Shown piece after piece: positions 1 through 12,650 of a stretch of DNA of 64,000 nt. The notes beneath the pieces were generated by a model that saw only the letters and a program-made list of their open reading frames with translations, made no database searches and had not been told where the DNA came from. The translations under genes were made by a program, and so were the position numbers. The stretch is from contig NC_135243.1 in NCBI RefSeq assembly GCF_947623445.1, forward strand, positions 14,386,501 to 14,450,500, read 5' to 3'. How positions within the stretch are numbered: position 1 is the stretch's first letter; each line of letters opens with the position of its first letter. Source of the DNA: Clavelina lepadiformis. Lineage: Eukaryota; Chordata; Ascidiacea; Aplousobranchia; Clavelinidae.

Positions 1-46
1 GAGATCGAACGAGATCAGGTCTACTCAACCTGGTATGGTCGTAGGC
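1..46 (-). rRNA. 5S rRNA, cut by window edge (5' part only)
   Basis: Only the first 46 nucleotides of the gene (5' end at position 46) lie in the window; the rest continues to the left. It has the full-length helix III region (both GATCTCG repeats, the second cut by the edge) and AGGTTGAGTAGACC, so it belongs to the long form, with one change (CCTGATC for CCCGATC). Confidence 0.9.
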
Positions 47-1737
47 GATTTCAAATGAAAGAAAATGGCTTTTTTAATTATAATTCGATTGCATAAGAAA
101 TACAAAAACTCGAAGAGTTGCTATAAAAATAATTGAAATATACAGCATGACTAAAATGCTTACAACACCCGGTATTCCCAGGCGGTCACCCATCCAAGTA
201 CTAACCGGGCCCGAGGTTGCTTAACTTCCGAGATCGAACGAGATCGGATCTACTCAACCTGATATTGTCGTAGGCGATTTCAAATGAAAGAAAATGGCCT
301 TTTTAATTCTGAATCGATTGCATAGGAAATTCAAAAAAGCAAATAGTTGCTATAAATTACATAGAATTATACAGCATGACTAAAATGCTTACAACACCCG
401 GTATTGCCAGGCGGTCACCCATCCAAGAACTAACCGGGCCCGAGGTTGCTTATTTTCTGAGATCGGGTCTACTCAACTCGGTATGGTCGTAGGCGATTTC
501 AAATGAAAAAAATGGCTTTTTTAATTATAATTCGTTTGCATAGGAAATTCAAAATCCCAAAAGTTGCTATATATTTAATTGAAATATACAGCATGACTAA
601 ATTGCTTACAACACCCGGTATTCCCTGGCGGTCAACCATCCAAGTACTAACCGGGCCCGAGGTTGCTTGACTTCCGAGATCGAACGAGATCAGGTCTGCT
701 CAACCTGTTATGGTCGTAGGCGATTTCAAATGAAAGAAAATGGCTTTTTCAATTCTAAATAGATTGCATAGGACATTCAAAAAAGCAAATAGTTGCTATA
801 AATTTGATTGAAAGATACAGAATGTCTAAAATGCTTACAACACCCGGTATTCCCAGGCAATCACCCATCCAAGTACTAACAGGGCCCGAGGTTGCTTAAC
901 TTCCGAGATCGAACGAGATCAGGTCTGCTCAACCTGGTATGGTCGTAGGTGATTTCAAATGAAAGAAAATGGCAATTTCAATTCTAATTGGATTGCATAG
1001 GAAATTCAAAAAAGCAATTAGCTGCTAAAAATTTAAATGAAAAATACAGCATGACTAAAATGCATACAGCACCCGCTTTTCCCAGGCGGTCACCCATCCA
1101 AGTACTAACCGGGCCCGAGGTTGCTTAAATTCCGAGATCGTATCTACTCAACCTGGTGTGGTCGAAGTTGATTTCAAATGAAAAAAATGGCTTTTTCAAT
1201 TCTAATTCGATTGCATAGGAAATTCAAAAACCCAAACAGTTGCTAGACATTTAATTGAAATATACAGCATGACTACAATGCTTACAACACCCGGTATTCC
1301 CAGGCGGTCACCCATCCAAGTACTAACCGGGAGCGAGGTTGCTTAACTTCCGAGATCGAACGAGATCGGGTCTACTCAACCTGGTATGGTCGTAGGCATT
1401 TTCAAATGACAGAAAATGGCAATTTCAATTCTAATTCGATTGCATAGGAAATTCAAAATCACAAATAATTGCTATAAATTTATTTGAAGTATACAGCATG
1501 ACTAAAATGCTTACAACACCCGGTATTCCCAGGCGGTCACCCATCCAAGTACTAACCGGGCCAGAGTTTGCTTAACTTCCGAGAACGAACGAGATCGGGT
1601 CTACTCAACCTGGTATGGTCGTAGGCAATTTCAAAACAAAGAAAATGGCTTTTTTAATTATAATTCGATTGCATAAGAAATACAAAAACGCAAAGAGTTG
1701 ATTTAAAAATAATTGAAATATACAGCATGACTAAAAT

Positions 1738-1845
1738 GCTTACAACACCCGGTATTCCCAGGCGGTCACCCATCCAAGTACTAACCGGGCCCGAGGTTGC
1801 TTAACTTCCGAGATCGGGTCTACTCAACCTGGTATGGTCGTAGGC
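1738..1845 (-). pseudogene. 5S short form, otherwise perfect (108 bp)
   Basis: Matches the majority 5S at every base except that one GATCTCGTTC decamer (nt 31-40) is missing, so CCCGATCTCG runs straight into GAAGTTAAGC. This removes loop C and half of helix III, where uL18 and uL5 bind in known ribosomes, so a standard 5S fold is not possible. The internal promoter (nt 45-97 of the full form) and TTTT stop are intact, so it could still be transcribed. Exact twins are at 6474-6581, 8951-9058, 53319-53426 and 58575-58682. I call it a pseudogene by inference; a real shorter RNA is the alternative. Confidence 0.75.
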
Positions 1846-2230
1846 GTTTTCAAATGAAAGAAAATGGCTTTTTTAATTATAATTCGATTGCATAGGAAAT
1901 TAAAAAACGCAAACAGTTGCTATAAATTTAATTGAAATATACAGCATGACTAAAATGCTTACAGCACCCGGTTTTCCCAGGCGGTAACCCATCCAAGTAC
2001 TAACCGGGCCCGAGGTTGCTTGACTTCCGAGGTCGAACAAGATCAGGTCTGCTCAACCTGTTAAGGTCGTAGGCGATTTCAAATGAAAGAAAATGGCTTT
2101 TTCAATTCTAATTAGATTGCATAGGACATTCAAAAAGGCAAATAGTTGCTATAAATTTGATTGAAAGATACAGAATGACTAAAATGCTTACAACACCCGG
2201 TATTCCCAGGCGGTCACCCATCCAAGTACT

Positions 2231-4120
2231 AACCGGTCCCGAGGTTGCTTAACTTCCGAGATCGAACGAGATCGGGTCTACTCAACCTGGTATGGTCGTA
2301 GGCAATTTCAAAAGAAATAAAATGGCTTTTTTAATTATAATTCGATTGCATAAGAAATACAAAAACGCTAAGAGTTGCTATAAATTTAATTGAAATATAC
2401 AACATGATTAAATTGCTTACAACACCCGGTATTCCCAGGCGGTCACCCATCCAAGTACTAACCGGGCCCGAGGTTGCTTAACTTCCGAGATCGAACGAGA
2501 TTAGGTCTACTCAACCTGGTATGGTCGTAGGCAATTTCAAAAGAAAGAAAATGGCTTTTTTAATTATAATTCGATTGCATAAGAAATACAAAAACGCGAA
2601 GAGTTGCTATAAAAATAATTGAATTATACAGCATGACTAAAATGCTTACAACACCCGGTATTCCAAGGCGGTCACCCATCCAAGTACTAACCGGGCCCGA
2701 GGTTGCTTAACTTCCGAGATCGAACGAGATCGGGTCTACTCAACCTGATATTGTCGTAGGCGATTTCAAATGAAAGAAAATGGCCTTTTCAATTCTGATT
2801 CGATTGCATAGGAAATTCAAAAAAGCAAATAGTTGCTATAAATTACATAGAAATATACAGCATGACTAAAATGCTTACAACACCCGGTATTGCCAGGCGG
2901 TCACCCATCCAAGTACTAACCGGGCCCGAGGTTGCTTATTTTCTGAGATCGGGTCTACTCAACCTGGTATGGTCGTAAGTGATTTCAAATGAAAAAAATG
3001 GCTTTTTTAATTATAATTCGTTTGCATAGGAAATTCAAAATCACAAAAAGTTGCTATATATTTAATTGAAATATACAGCATGACTAAATTGCTTACAACA
3101 CCCGGTATTCCCTGGCGGTCAACCATCCAAGTACTAACCGGGCCCGAGGTTGCTTGACTTCCGAGATCGAACGAGATCAGGTCTGCTTAACCTGTTATGG
3201 TCGTAGGCGATTTCAAATGAAAAAAATGGCTTTTTCAATTCTAAATAGATTGCATAGGACATTCAAAAAAGCAAATAGTTGCTATAAATTTGATTGAAAG
3301 ATACAGAATGACTAAAATGCTTACAACACCCGGTATTCCCAGGCGGTCAGCCATCCAAGTACTAACCGGGCCCAAGGTTGCTTAACTTCCGAGATCGAAC
3401 GAGATCGGGTCTACTCAACCTGGTATGGTCGTAGGCAATTTCAAAGGAAAGAAAATGGCTTTTTCAATTCTAATTAGATTGCATAGGAAATTCAAAAACG
3501 CAAATAGTTGATAAAAATTTGATTGAAATATACAGCATGACTAAATTGCTTACAGCACCCGGTATTACCAGGCAATCACCCATCCAAGTACTAACCGGGC
3601 CCGAGGTTGCTTAACTTCCGAGATCGGGTCTACTCAACCTGGTATGGTCGTAGGCGATTTCAAATGAAAGAAAATGGCCTTTTCAATTCTAATTAGATTG
3701 CATAGGACATTCAAAAAAGCAAATAGTTGATAAAAATTTGATTGAAATATACAGCATGACTAAAATGCTTATAACACCCTGTATTCCCAGGCGGTCACCC
3801 ATCCAAGTACTAACCGGGCCCGAGGTTGCTTAACTTCCGAGATTGAACGAGATCGGGTCTACCCAACCTGGTATGGTCGTAGGCAATTTCAAAAGAAAGA
3901 AAATGGCCTTTTTAATTATAATTCGATTGCATAAGAAATACAAAAACGCAAAGAGTTGATTTAAAAATAATTGAAATATACAGCATGACTAAAATGCTTA
4001 CAACACCCGGTATTCCCAGGCGGTCACCCATCCAAGTACTAACCGGGCCCGAGGTGGCTTAACTTCCGAGATCGGGTCTACTCAACCTGGTATGGTCGTA
4101 AGTGATTTCAAATGAAAGAA
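2231..4120. repeat. Block repeated at 9215-11104 (offset 6984 bp)
   Basis: Copies 10-18 and 41-49 correspond one to one at offset 6984. The left joint is marked by the private AACCGGTCCC inside copies 10 and 41, so it lies within a 5S gene. Differences between the two blocks are few. Confidence 0.85.
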
Positions 4121-4672
4121 AATGGCTTTTTTAATTATAATTCGATTGCATAGGAAATTAAAAAACGCAAACAGTTGCTATAAATTTAATTGAAATATAC
4201 AGCATGACTAAAATGCTTACAGCACCCGGTTTTCCCAGGCGGTAACCCATCCAAGTACTAACCGGGCCCGAGGTTGCTTGACTTCCGAGGTCGAACAAGA
4301 TCAGGTCTGCTCAATCTGTTATGGTCGTAGGCGTTTTCAAATGAAAGAAAATGGCTTTTTCAATTCTAATTCGATTGCATAGGACATTCAAAAAGGCAAA
4401 TAGTTGCTATAAATTTGATTGAAAATTACAGAATGACTAAAATGCTTACAACACCCGGTATTCCCAGGCGGTCACTCATCCAAGTACTAACCGGGCCCGA
4501 GGTTGCTTAACTTCCGAGATCGAACGAGATCGGGTCTACTCAACCTGGTATGGTCGTAGGCAATTTCAAAAGAAATAAAATGGCTTTTTTAATTATAATT
4601 CGATTGCATAAGAACTACAAAAACGCAAAGAGTTGCTATAAATTTAATTGAAATATACAACATGACTAAATT

Positions 4673-4790
4673 GCTTACAACACCCGGTATTCCCAGGCGG
4701 TCACCCATCCAAGTACTAACCGGGCCCGAGGTTGCTTAACTTCCGAGATCGAACGAGATCGGGTCTACTCAACCTGGTATGGTCGTAGGC
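4673..4790 (-). rRNA. 5S rRNA, exact majority copy with weak TTT stop
   Basis: All 118 bases equal the array majority. The 3' flank is AATTTAG, the three-T type. Its block duplicates at 2415-2532 and 7151-7268 differ by only a base or two, so it belongs to a relatively young expansion. Confidence 0.95.
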
Positions 4791-4901
4791 AATTTCAAAA
4801 GAAAGAAAATGGCTTTTTTAATTATAATTCGATTGCATAAGAAATACAAAAACGCGAAGAGTTGCTATAAAAATAATTGAAATATACAGCATGACTAAAA
4901 T

Positions 4902-7900
4902 GCTTACAACACCCGGTATTCCAAGGCGGTCACCCATCCAAGTACTAACCGGGCCCGAGGTTGCTTAACTTCCGAGATCGAACGAGATCGGGTCTACTCA
5001 ACCTGATATTGTCGTAGGCGATTTCAAATGAAAGAAAATGGCCTTTTCAATTCTGATTCGATTGCATAGGAAATTCAAAAAAGCAAATAGTTGCTATAAA
5101 TTACATAGAATTATACAGCATGACTAAAATGCTTACAACACCCGGTATTGCCAGGCGGTCACCCATCCTAGTACTAACCGGGCCCGGGGTTGCTTATTTT
5201 CTGAGATCGGGTCTACTTAACCTGGTATGGTCGTAGGTGATTTCAAATGAAAAAAATGGCTTTTTTAATTATAATTCGTTTGCATAGGAAATTCAAAATC
5301 ACAAAAAGTTGCTATATATTTAATTGAAATATACAGCATGACTAAATTGCTTACAACACCCGGTATTCCCTGGCGGTCAACCATCCAAGTACTAACCGGG
5401 CCCGAGGTTGCTTGACTTCCGAGATCGGGTCTACTCAACCTGGTATGGTCGTAGGCGATTTCAAATGAAAGAAAATGGCCTTTTCAATTCTAATTAGATT
5501 GCATAGGACATTCAAAAAAGCAAATAGTTAATAAAAATTTGATTGAAATATACAGCATGACTAAAATGCTTATAACATCCTGTATTCCCAGGCGGTCACC
5601 CATCCAAGTACTAACCGGGCCCGAGGTTGCTTAACTTCCGAGATTGAACGAGATCGGGTCTACCCAACCTGGTATGGTCGTAAGTGATTTCAAATGAAAG
5701 AAAATGGCAATTTCAATTCTAATTGGATTGCATAGGAAATTCAAAAAAGCAATTAGTTGCTAAAAATTTAAATGAAAAATACAGCATGACTAAAATGCTT
5801 ACAGCACCCGCTTTTCCCAGGCGGTCACCCATCCAAGTACTAACCGGGCCCGAGGTTGCTTAAATTCCGAGATCGTATCTACTCAACCTGGTGTGGTCGT
5901 AGTTGATTTCAAATGAAAAAAATGGCTTTTTCAATTCTAATTCGATTGCATAGGAAATTCAAAAACCCAAACAGTTGCTAGACATTTAATTGAAATATAC
6001 AGCATGACTACAATGCTTACAACACCCGGTATTCCCAGGCGGTCACCCATCCAAGTACTAACCGGGAGCGAGGTTGCTTAACTTCCGAGATCGAACGAGA
6101 TCGGGTCTACTCAACCTGGTATGGTCGTAGGCATTTTCAAATGACAGAAAATGGCAATTTCAATTCTAATTCGATTGCATAGGAAATTCAAAATCACAAA
6201 TAATTGCTATAAATTTTATTTGAAGTATACAGCATGACTAAAATGCTTACAACACCCGGTATTCCCAGGCGGTCACCCATCCAAGTACTAACCGGGCCAG
6301 AGTTTGCTTAACTTCCGAGAACGAACGAGATCGGGTCTACTCAACCTTGTATGGTCGTAGGCAATTTCAAAACAAAGAAAATGGCTTTTTTAATTATAAT
6401 TCGATTGCATAAGAAATACAAAAACGCAAAGAGTTGATTTAAAAATAATTGAAATATACAGCATGACTAAAATGCTTACAACACCCGGTATTCCCAGGCG
6501 GTCACCCATCCAAGTACTAACCGGGCCCGAGGTTGCTTAACTTCCGAGATCGGGTCTACTCAACCTGGTATGGTCGTAGGCGTTTTCAAATGAAAGAAAA
6601 TGGCTTTTTTAATTATAATTCGATTGCATAGGAAATTAAAAAACGCAAACAGTTGCTATAAATTTAATTGAAATATACAGCATGACTAAATTGCTTACAG
6701 CACCCGGTTTTCCCAGGCGGTAACCCATCCAAGTACTAACCGGGCCCGAGGTTGCTTGACTTCCGAGGTCGAACAAGATCAGGTCTGCTCAATCTGTTAT
6801 GGTCGTAGGCGATTTCAAATGAAAGAAAATGGCTTTTTCAATTCTAATTCGATTGCATAGGACATTCAAAAAGGCAAATAGTTGCTATAAATTTGATTGA
6901 AAATTACAGAATGACTAAAATGCTTACAAAACCCGGTATTCCCAGGCGGTCACTCATCCAAGTACTAACCGGGCCCGAGGTTGCTTAACTTCCGAGATCG
7001 AACGAGATCGGGTCTACTCAACCTGGTATGGTCGTAGGCAATTTCAAAAGAAATAAAATGGCTTTTTTAATTATAATTCGATTGCATAAGAAATACAAAA
7101 ACGCAAATAGTTGCTATAAATTTAATTGAAATATACAACATGACTAAATTGCTTACAACACCCGGTATTCCCAGGCGGTCACCCATCCAAGTACTAACCG
7201 CGCCCGAGGTTGCTTAACTTCCGAGATCGAACGAGATCGGGTCTACTCAACCTGGTATGGTCGTAGGCAATTTCAAAAGAAAGAAAATGGCTTTTTTAAT
7301 TATAATTCGATTGCATAAGAAATACAAAAACGCGAAGAGTTGCTATAAAAATAATTGAAATATACAGCATGACTAAAATGCTTACAACACCCGGTATTCC
7401 AAGGCGGTCACCCATCCAAGTACTAACCGGGCCCGAGGTTGCTTAACTTCCGAGATCGAACGAGATCGGGTCTACTCAACCTGATATTGTCGTAGGCGAT
7501 TTCAAATGAAAGAAAATGGCCTTTTCAATTCTGATTCGATTGCATAGGAAATTCAAAAAAGCAAATAGTTGCTATAAATTACATAGAATTATATAGCATG
7601 ACTAAAATGCTTACAACACCCGGTATTGCCAGGCGGTCACCCATCCAAGTACTAACCGGGCCCGAGGTTGCTTATTTTCTGAGATCGGGTCTACTTAACC
7701 TGGTATGGTCGTAGGTGATTTCAAATGAAAAAAATGGCTTTTTTAATTATAATTCGTTTGCATAGGAAATTCAAAATCACAAAAAGTTGCTATATATTTA
7801 ATTAAAATATACAGCATGACTAAATTGCTTACAACACCCGGTATTCCCTGGCGGTCAACCATCCAAGTACTAACCGGGCCCGAGGTTGCTTGACTTCCGA

Positions 7901-9745
7901 GATCGGGTCTACTCAACCTGGTATGGTCGTAGGCGATTTCAAATGAAAGAAAATGGCATTTTCAATTCTAATTAGATTGCATAGGACATTCAAAAAAGCA
8001 AATAGTTGATAAAAATTTGATTGAAATATACAGCATGACTAAAATGCTTATAACATCCTGTATTCCCAGGCGGTCACCCATCCAAGTACTAACCGGGCCC
8101 GAGGTTGCTTAACTTCCGAGATTGAACGAGATCGGGTCTACCCAACCTGGTATGGTCGTAGGTGATTTCAAATGAAAGAAAATGGCAATTTCAATTCTAA
8201 TTGGATTGCATAGGAAATTCAAAAAAGCAATTAGTTGCTAAAAATTTAAATGAAAAATACAGCATGACTAAAATGCTTACAGCACCCGCTTTTCCCAGGC
8301 GGTCACCCATCCAAGTACTAACCGGGCCCGAGGTTGCTTAAATTCCGAGATCGTATCTACTCAACCTGGTGTGGTCGTAGTTGATTTCAAATGAAAAAAA
8401 TGGCTTTTTCAATTCTAATTCGATTGCATAGGAAATTCTAAAACCCAAACAGTTGCTAGACATTTAATTGAAATATACAGCATGACTACAATGCTTACAA
8501 CACCCGGTATTCCCAGGCGGTCACCCATCCAAGTACTAACCGGGAGCGAGGTTGCTTAACTTCCGAGATCGAACGAGATCGGGTCTACTCAACCTGGTAT
8601 GGTCGTAGGCATTTTCAAATGACAGAAAATGGCAATTTCAATTCTAATTCGATTGCATAGGAAATTCAAAATCACAAATAATTGCTATAAATTTATTTGA
8701 AGTATACAGCATGACTAAAATGCTTACAACACCCGGTATTCCCAGGCGGTCACCCATCCAAGTACTAACCGGGCCAGAGTTTGCTTAACTTCCGAGAACG
8801 AACGAGATCGGGTCTACTCAACCTGGTATGGTCGTAGGCAATTTCAAAACAAAGAAAATGGCTTTTTTAATTATAATTCGATTGCATAAGAAATACAAAA
8901 ACGCAAAGAGTTGATTTAAAAATAATTGAAATATACAGCATGACTAAAATGCTTACAACACCCGGTATTCCCAGGCGGTCACCCATCCAAGTACTAACCG
9001 GGCCCGAGGTTGCTTAACTTCCGAGATCGGGTCTACTCAACCTGGTATGGTCGTAGGCGTTTTCAAATGAAAGAAAATGGCTTTTTTAATTATAATTCGA
9101 TTGCATAGGAAATTAAAAAACGCAAACAGTTGCTATAAATTTAATTGAAATATACAGCATGACTAAAATGCTTACAGCACCCGGTTTTCCCAGGCGGTAA
9201 CCCATCCAAGTACTAACCGGTCCCGAGGTTGCTTAACTTCCGAGATCGAACGAGATCGGGTCTACTCAACCTGGTATGGTCGTAGGCAATTTCAAAAGAA
9301 ATAAAATGGCTTTTTTAATTATAATTCGATTGCATAAGAAATACAAAAACGCTAAGAGTTGCTATAAATTTAATTGAAATATACAACATGATTAAATTGC
9401 TTACAACACCCGGTATTCCCAGGCGGTCACCCATCCAAGTACTAACCGGGCCCGAGGTTGCTTAACTTCCGAGATCGAACGAGATCAGGTCTACTCAACC
9501 TGGTATGGTCGTAGGCAATTTCAAAAGAAAGAAAATGGCTTTTTTAATTATAATTCGATTGCATAAGAAATACAAAAACGCGAAGAGTTGCTATAAAAAT
9601 AATTGAAATATACAGCATGACTAAAATGCTTACAACACCCGGTATTCCAAGGCTGTCACCCATCCAAGTACTAACCGGGCCCGAGGTTGCTTAACTTCCG
9701 AGATCGAACGAGATCGGGTCTACTCAACCTGATATTGTCGTAGGC
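4902..9745 (-). rRNA. 5S rRNA copies 22-43
   Basis: Copies: 4902-5019; 5131-5238d; 5349-5456d; 5568-5685; 5797-5904d; 6015-6132; 6245-6362; 6474-6581d; 6693-6810; 6922-7039; 7151-7268; 7380-7497; 7609-7716d; 7827-7934d; 8046-8163; 8275-8382d; 8493-8610; 8722-8839; 8951-9058d; 9170-9287; 9399-9516; 9628-9745. Eight of 22 are short. Copies 19-29 and 30-40 are a tandem pair of 11-unit blocks (offset 2477-2478). Copy 41 is a joint: its 3' half follows copy 30 and its 5' half follows copy 10. Copy 7151-7268 is one base from the majority sequence. Confidence 0.95.
5797..5904 (-). pseudogene. 5S short form, AGATACG subfamily
   Basis: Short form with a linked change in the stump of helix III (sense GAGTAGATACGATCTCGG for GAGTAGACCCGATCTCGG) and an altered 5' end (AACTAC for GCCTAC). 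The same linked set, with or without the 5' change, occurs at 1062-1169, 8275-8382, 11876-11983, 12095-12202, 15010-15117, 20881-20988, 22233-22340, 27413-27520, 29225-29332, 35751-35858, 36875-36982 and 52413-52520. It is one old lineage of the short form. Confidence 0.75.
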
Positions 9746-11198
9746 GATTTCAAATGAAAGAAAATGGCCTTTTCAATTCTGATTCGATTGCATAGGAAAT
9801 TCAAAAAAGCAAATAGTTGCTATAAATTACATAGAATTATACAGCATGACTAAAATGCTTACAACACCCGGTATTGCCAGGCGGTCACCCATCCAAGTAC
9901 TAACCGGGCCCGAGGTTGCCTAATTTCTGAGATCGGGTCTACTCAACCTGGTATGGTCGTAAGTGATTTCAAATGAAAAAAATGGCTTTTTTAATTATAA
10001 TTCGTTTGCATAGGAAATTCAAAATCACAAAAAGTTGCTATATATTTAATTGAAATATACAGCATGACTAAATTGCTTACAACACCCGGTATTCCCTGGC
10101 GGTCAACCATCCAAGTACTAACCGGGCCCGAGGTTGCTTGACTTCCGAGATCGAACGAGATCAGGTCTGCTTAACCTGTTATGGTCGTAGGCGATTTCAA
10201 ATGAAAAAAATGGCTTTTTCAATTCTAAATAGATTGCATAGGACATTCAAAAAAGCAAATAGTTGCTATAAATTTGATTGAAAGATACAGAATGACTAAA
10301 ATGCTTACAACACCCGGTATTCCCAGGCGGTCAGCCATCCAAGTACTAACCGGGCCCGAGGTTGCTTAACTTCCGTGATCGAACGAGATCGGGTCTACTC
10401 AACCTGGTATGGTCGTAGGCAATTTCAAAAGAAAGAAAATGGCTTTTTCAATTCTAATTAGATTGCATAGGAAATTCAAAAACGCAAATAGTTGATAAAA
10501 ATTTGATTGAAATATACAGCATGACTAAATTGCTTACAGCACCCGGTATTACCAGGCAATCACCCATCCAAGTACTAACCGGGCCCGAGGTTGCTTAACT
10601 TCCGAGATCGGGTCTACTCAACCTGGTATGGTCGTAGGCGATTTCAAATGAAAGAAAATGGCCTTTTCAATTCTAATTAGATTGCATAGGACATTCAAAA
10701 AAGCAAATATTTGATAAAAATTTGATTGAAATATACAGCATGACTAAAATGCTTATAACACCCTGTATTCCCAGGCGGTCACCCATCCAAGTACTAACCG
10801 GGCCCGAGGTTGCTTAACTTCCGAGATTGAACGAGATCGGGTCTACCCAACCTGGTATGGTCGTAGGCAATTTCAAAAGAAAGAAAATGGCCTTTTTAAT
10901 TATAATTCGATTGCATAAGAAATACAAAAACGCAAAGAGTTGATTTAAAAATAATTGAAATATACAGCATGACTAAAATGCTTACAACACCCGGTATTCC
11001 CAGGCGGTCACCCATCCAAGTACTAACCGGGCCCGAGGTGGCTTAACTTCCGAGATCGGGTATACTCAACCTGGTATGGTCGTAAGTGATTTCAAATGAA
11101 AGAAAATGGCTTTTTTAATTATAATTCGTTTGCATAGGAAATTCAAAATCACAAAAAGTTGCTATATATTTAATTGAAATATACAGCATGACTAAATT

Positions 11199-11316
11199 GC
11201 TTACAACACCCGGTATTCCCTGGCGGTCAACCATCCAAGTACTAACCGGGCCCGAGGTTGCTTGACTTCCGAGATCGAACGAGATCAGGTCTGCTTAACC
11301 TGGTATGGTCGTAAGC
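11199..11316 (-). rRNA. 5S rRNA with repaired third pair of helix I (5' GCTTAC)
   Basis: The 5' end reads GCTTAC, so the third pair of helix I is U-A with the 3' GTAAGC. The same 5' end is at 17947-18054, 46363-46470, 47020-47127, 54454-54571 and 58794-58911. Full length; the terminator is the three-T type. Confidence 0.9.
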
Positions 11317-12527
11317 GATTTCAAATGAAAGAAAATGGCTTTTTCAATTCTAAACAGATTGCATAGGACATTCAAAAAAGCAAATCGTTGCTATAAATTT
11401 GATTGAAAGATACGGAATGACTAAAATGCTTACAACACCCGGTATTCCCAGGCGGTCAGCCATCCAAGTACTAACCGGGCCCAAGTTTGCTTAACTTCCC
11501 TGATCGGGTCTACTCAACCTGGTATGGTCGTAGGCGTTTTCAAATGAAAGAAAATGGCTTTTTTAATTCTAATTAGATTGCATAGGAAATTCAAAACCAC
11601 AAACAGTTGCTATTAATTTAATTGAAATATACAGCATGACTAAATTGCTTATAACACCCGGTATTCCCAGGCGGTCACCCATCCAAGTACTAACAGGGCC
11701 CGAGGTTGCTTAACTTCCGAGATCGAACGAGATCAGGTCTGCTCAACCTGGTATGGTCGTAGGCAATTTCAAAAGAAAGAAAATGGCAATTTCAATTCTA
11801 ATTGGATTGCATAGGAAATTCAAAAAAGCAAATAGTTGCTAAAAATTTAATTGAAAAATACAGCATGACTAAAATGCTTACAGCACCCTCTTTTCCTAGG
11901 CGGTCACCCATCCAAGTACTAACCGGGCCCGAGGTTGCTTAAATTCCGAGATCGTATCTACTCAACCTGGTGTGGTCGTAGTTGATTTCAAATGAAAGAA
12001 AAAGGCTTTTTCAATTCTAATTCGATTGCATAGGAAATTCAAAAACCCAAACAGTTGCTAGACATTTAATTGAATAATACAGCATAACTACAATGCTTAC
12101 AACACCCGGTATTCCCAGGCGGTCACCCATCCAAGTACTAACCGGGCCCGAGGTTGCTTAAATTCCGAGATCGTATCTACTCAACCTGGTGTGGTCGTAG
12201 TTGATTTCAAATGAAAGAAAATGGCTTTTTCAATTCTAATTCGATTGCATAGGAAATTCAAAACCACAAACAGTTGCTAGTAATTTAATTGAAATATACA
12301 GCATGACTAAATTGCTTATAACACCCGGTATTCCCAGGCGGTCACCCATCCAAGTACTAACCGGGCCCGAGGTTGCTTAACTTCCGAGATCGGGTCTACT
12401 CAACCTGTTATGGTCGTAGGCGATTTCAAATGAAAGAAAATGGCTTTTTCAATTCTAATTAGATTGCATAGGACATTCAAAAAGGCAAATAGTTGCTATA
12501 AATTTGATTGAAAGATACAGAATGACT

Positions 12528-12531
12528 AAAA
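12528..12531 (-). terminator. Pol III T-run, TTTT type
   Basis: Sense ...GTAAGCATTTTAGTC: four Ts start two bases after the last paired base of the gene. This is the majority arrangement in the array and meets the usual minimum for Pol III termination in animals. Confidence 0.75.
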
Positions 12532-12532
12532 T

Positions 12533-12650
12533 GCTTACAACACCCGGTATTCCCAGGCGGTCACCCATCCAAGTACTAACCGGGCCCGAGGTTGCTTAAC
12601 TTCCGAGATCGAACGAGATCGGGTCTACTCAACCTGGTATGGTCGTAGGC
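12533..12650 (-). rRNA. 5S rRNA, exact majority copy with TTTT stop (reference copy)
   Basis: Structural RNA of the large ribosomal subunit central protuberance; binds uL18 (RPL5) and uL5 (RPL11). All 118 bases match the majority of the array, and a TTTT run follows the 3' end, so this is the best single candidate for a functional gene. Sense-strand checks: helix II AGGTTG (nt 16-21) pairs with CAACCT (nt 57-62); helix III uses the two GATCTCG repeats (nt 31-37, 41-47); the A box, intermediate element and C box are all consensus-like. Helix I pairs GCCTACGAC with GTTGTAAGC, leaving a C-A mismatch at the third pair. Start and end were set by this helix and by the terminator; the mature 3' end may extend one or two bases further. 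Confidence 0.96.
12554..12601 (-). promoter_or_regulatory. Internal control region of the reference 5S copy
   Basis: By position against the well-studied Xenopus gene, the A box is at about nt 50-64 (12587-12601, AGTTAAGCAACC...), the intermediate element at nt 67-72 (12579-12584) and the C box at nt 80-97 (12554-12571, TGGATGGGTGACCGCCTG). TFIIIA binds these inside the gene and recruits TFIIIC, TFIIIB and Pol III. The same boxes are present in nearly every copy, the ATTG subfamily being the main exception. Confidence 0.8.

Larger units (their letters stand above)
158..4790 (-). rRNA. 5S rRNA copies 1-21
   Basis: Copies: 158-275; 387-494d; 604-721; 833-950; 1062-1169d; 1280-1397; 1509-1626; 1738-1845d; 1957-2074; 2186-2303; 2415-2532; 2644-2761; 2873-2980d; 3091-3208; 3319-3436; 3548-3655d; 3767-3884; 3996-4103d; 4215-4332; 4444-4561; 4673-4790. 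Six of 21 are short. Copy 4673-4790 is an exact majority sequence. Copies 9-14 recur as 19-24 (offset 2258), 5-9 as 26-30 (offset 4735-4736) and 10-18 as 41-49 (offset 6984). Copy 5 ends with a damaged first helix (5' AACTTC for GCCTAC). Confidence 0.95.
4215..9215. repeat. Tandem pair of 11-unit blocks (offset 2477-2478 bp)
   Basis: Copies 19-29 (from 4215) and 30-40 (from 6693) match gene by gene in order, length form and private changes. Markers include GGGAGCG at 6015 and 8493 and GATATTGTCG near 5005 and 7483. The right end lies inside copy 41 near 9215, where the sequence switches to that seen after 2231. Confidence 0.88.
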
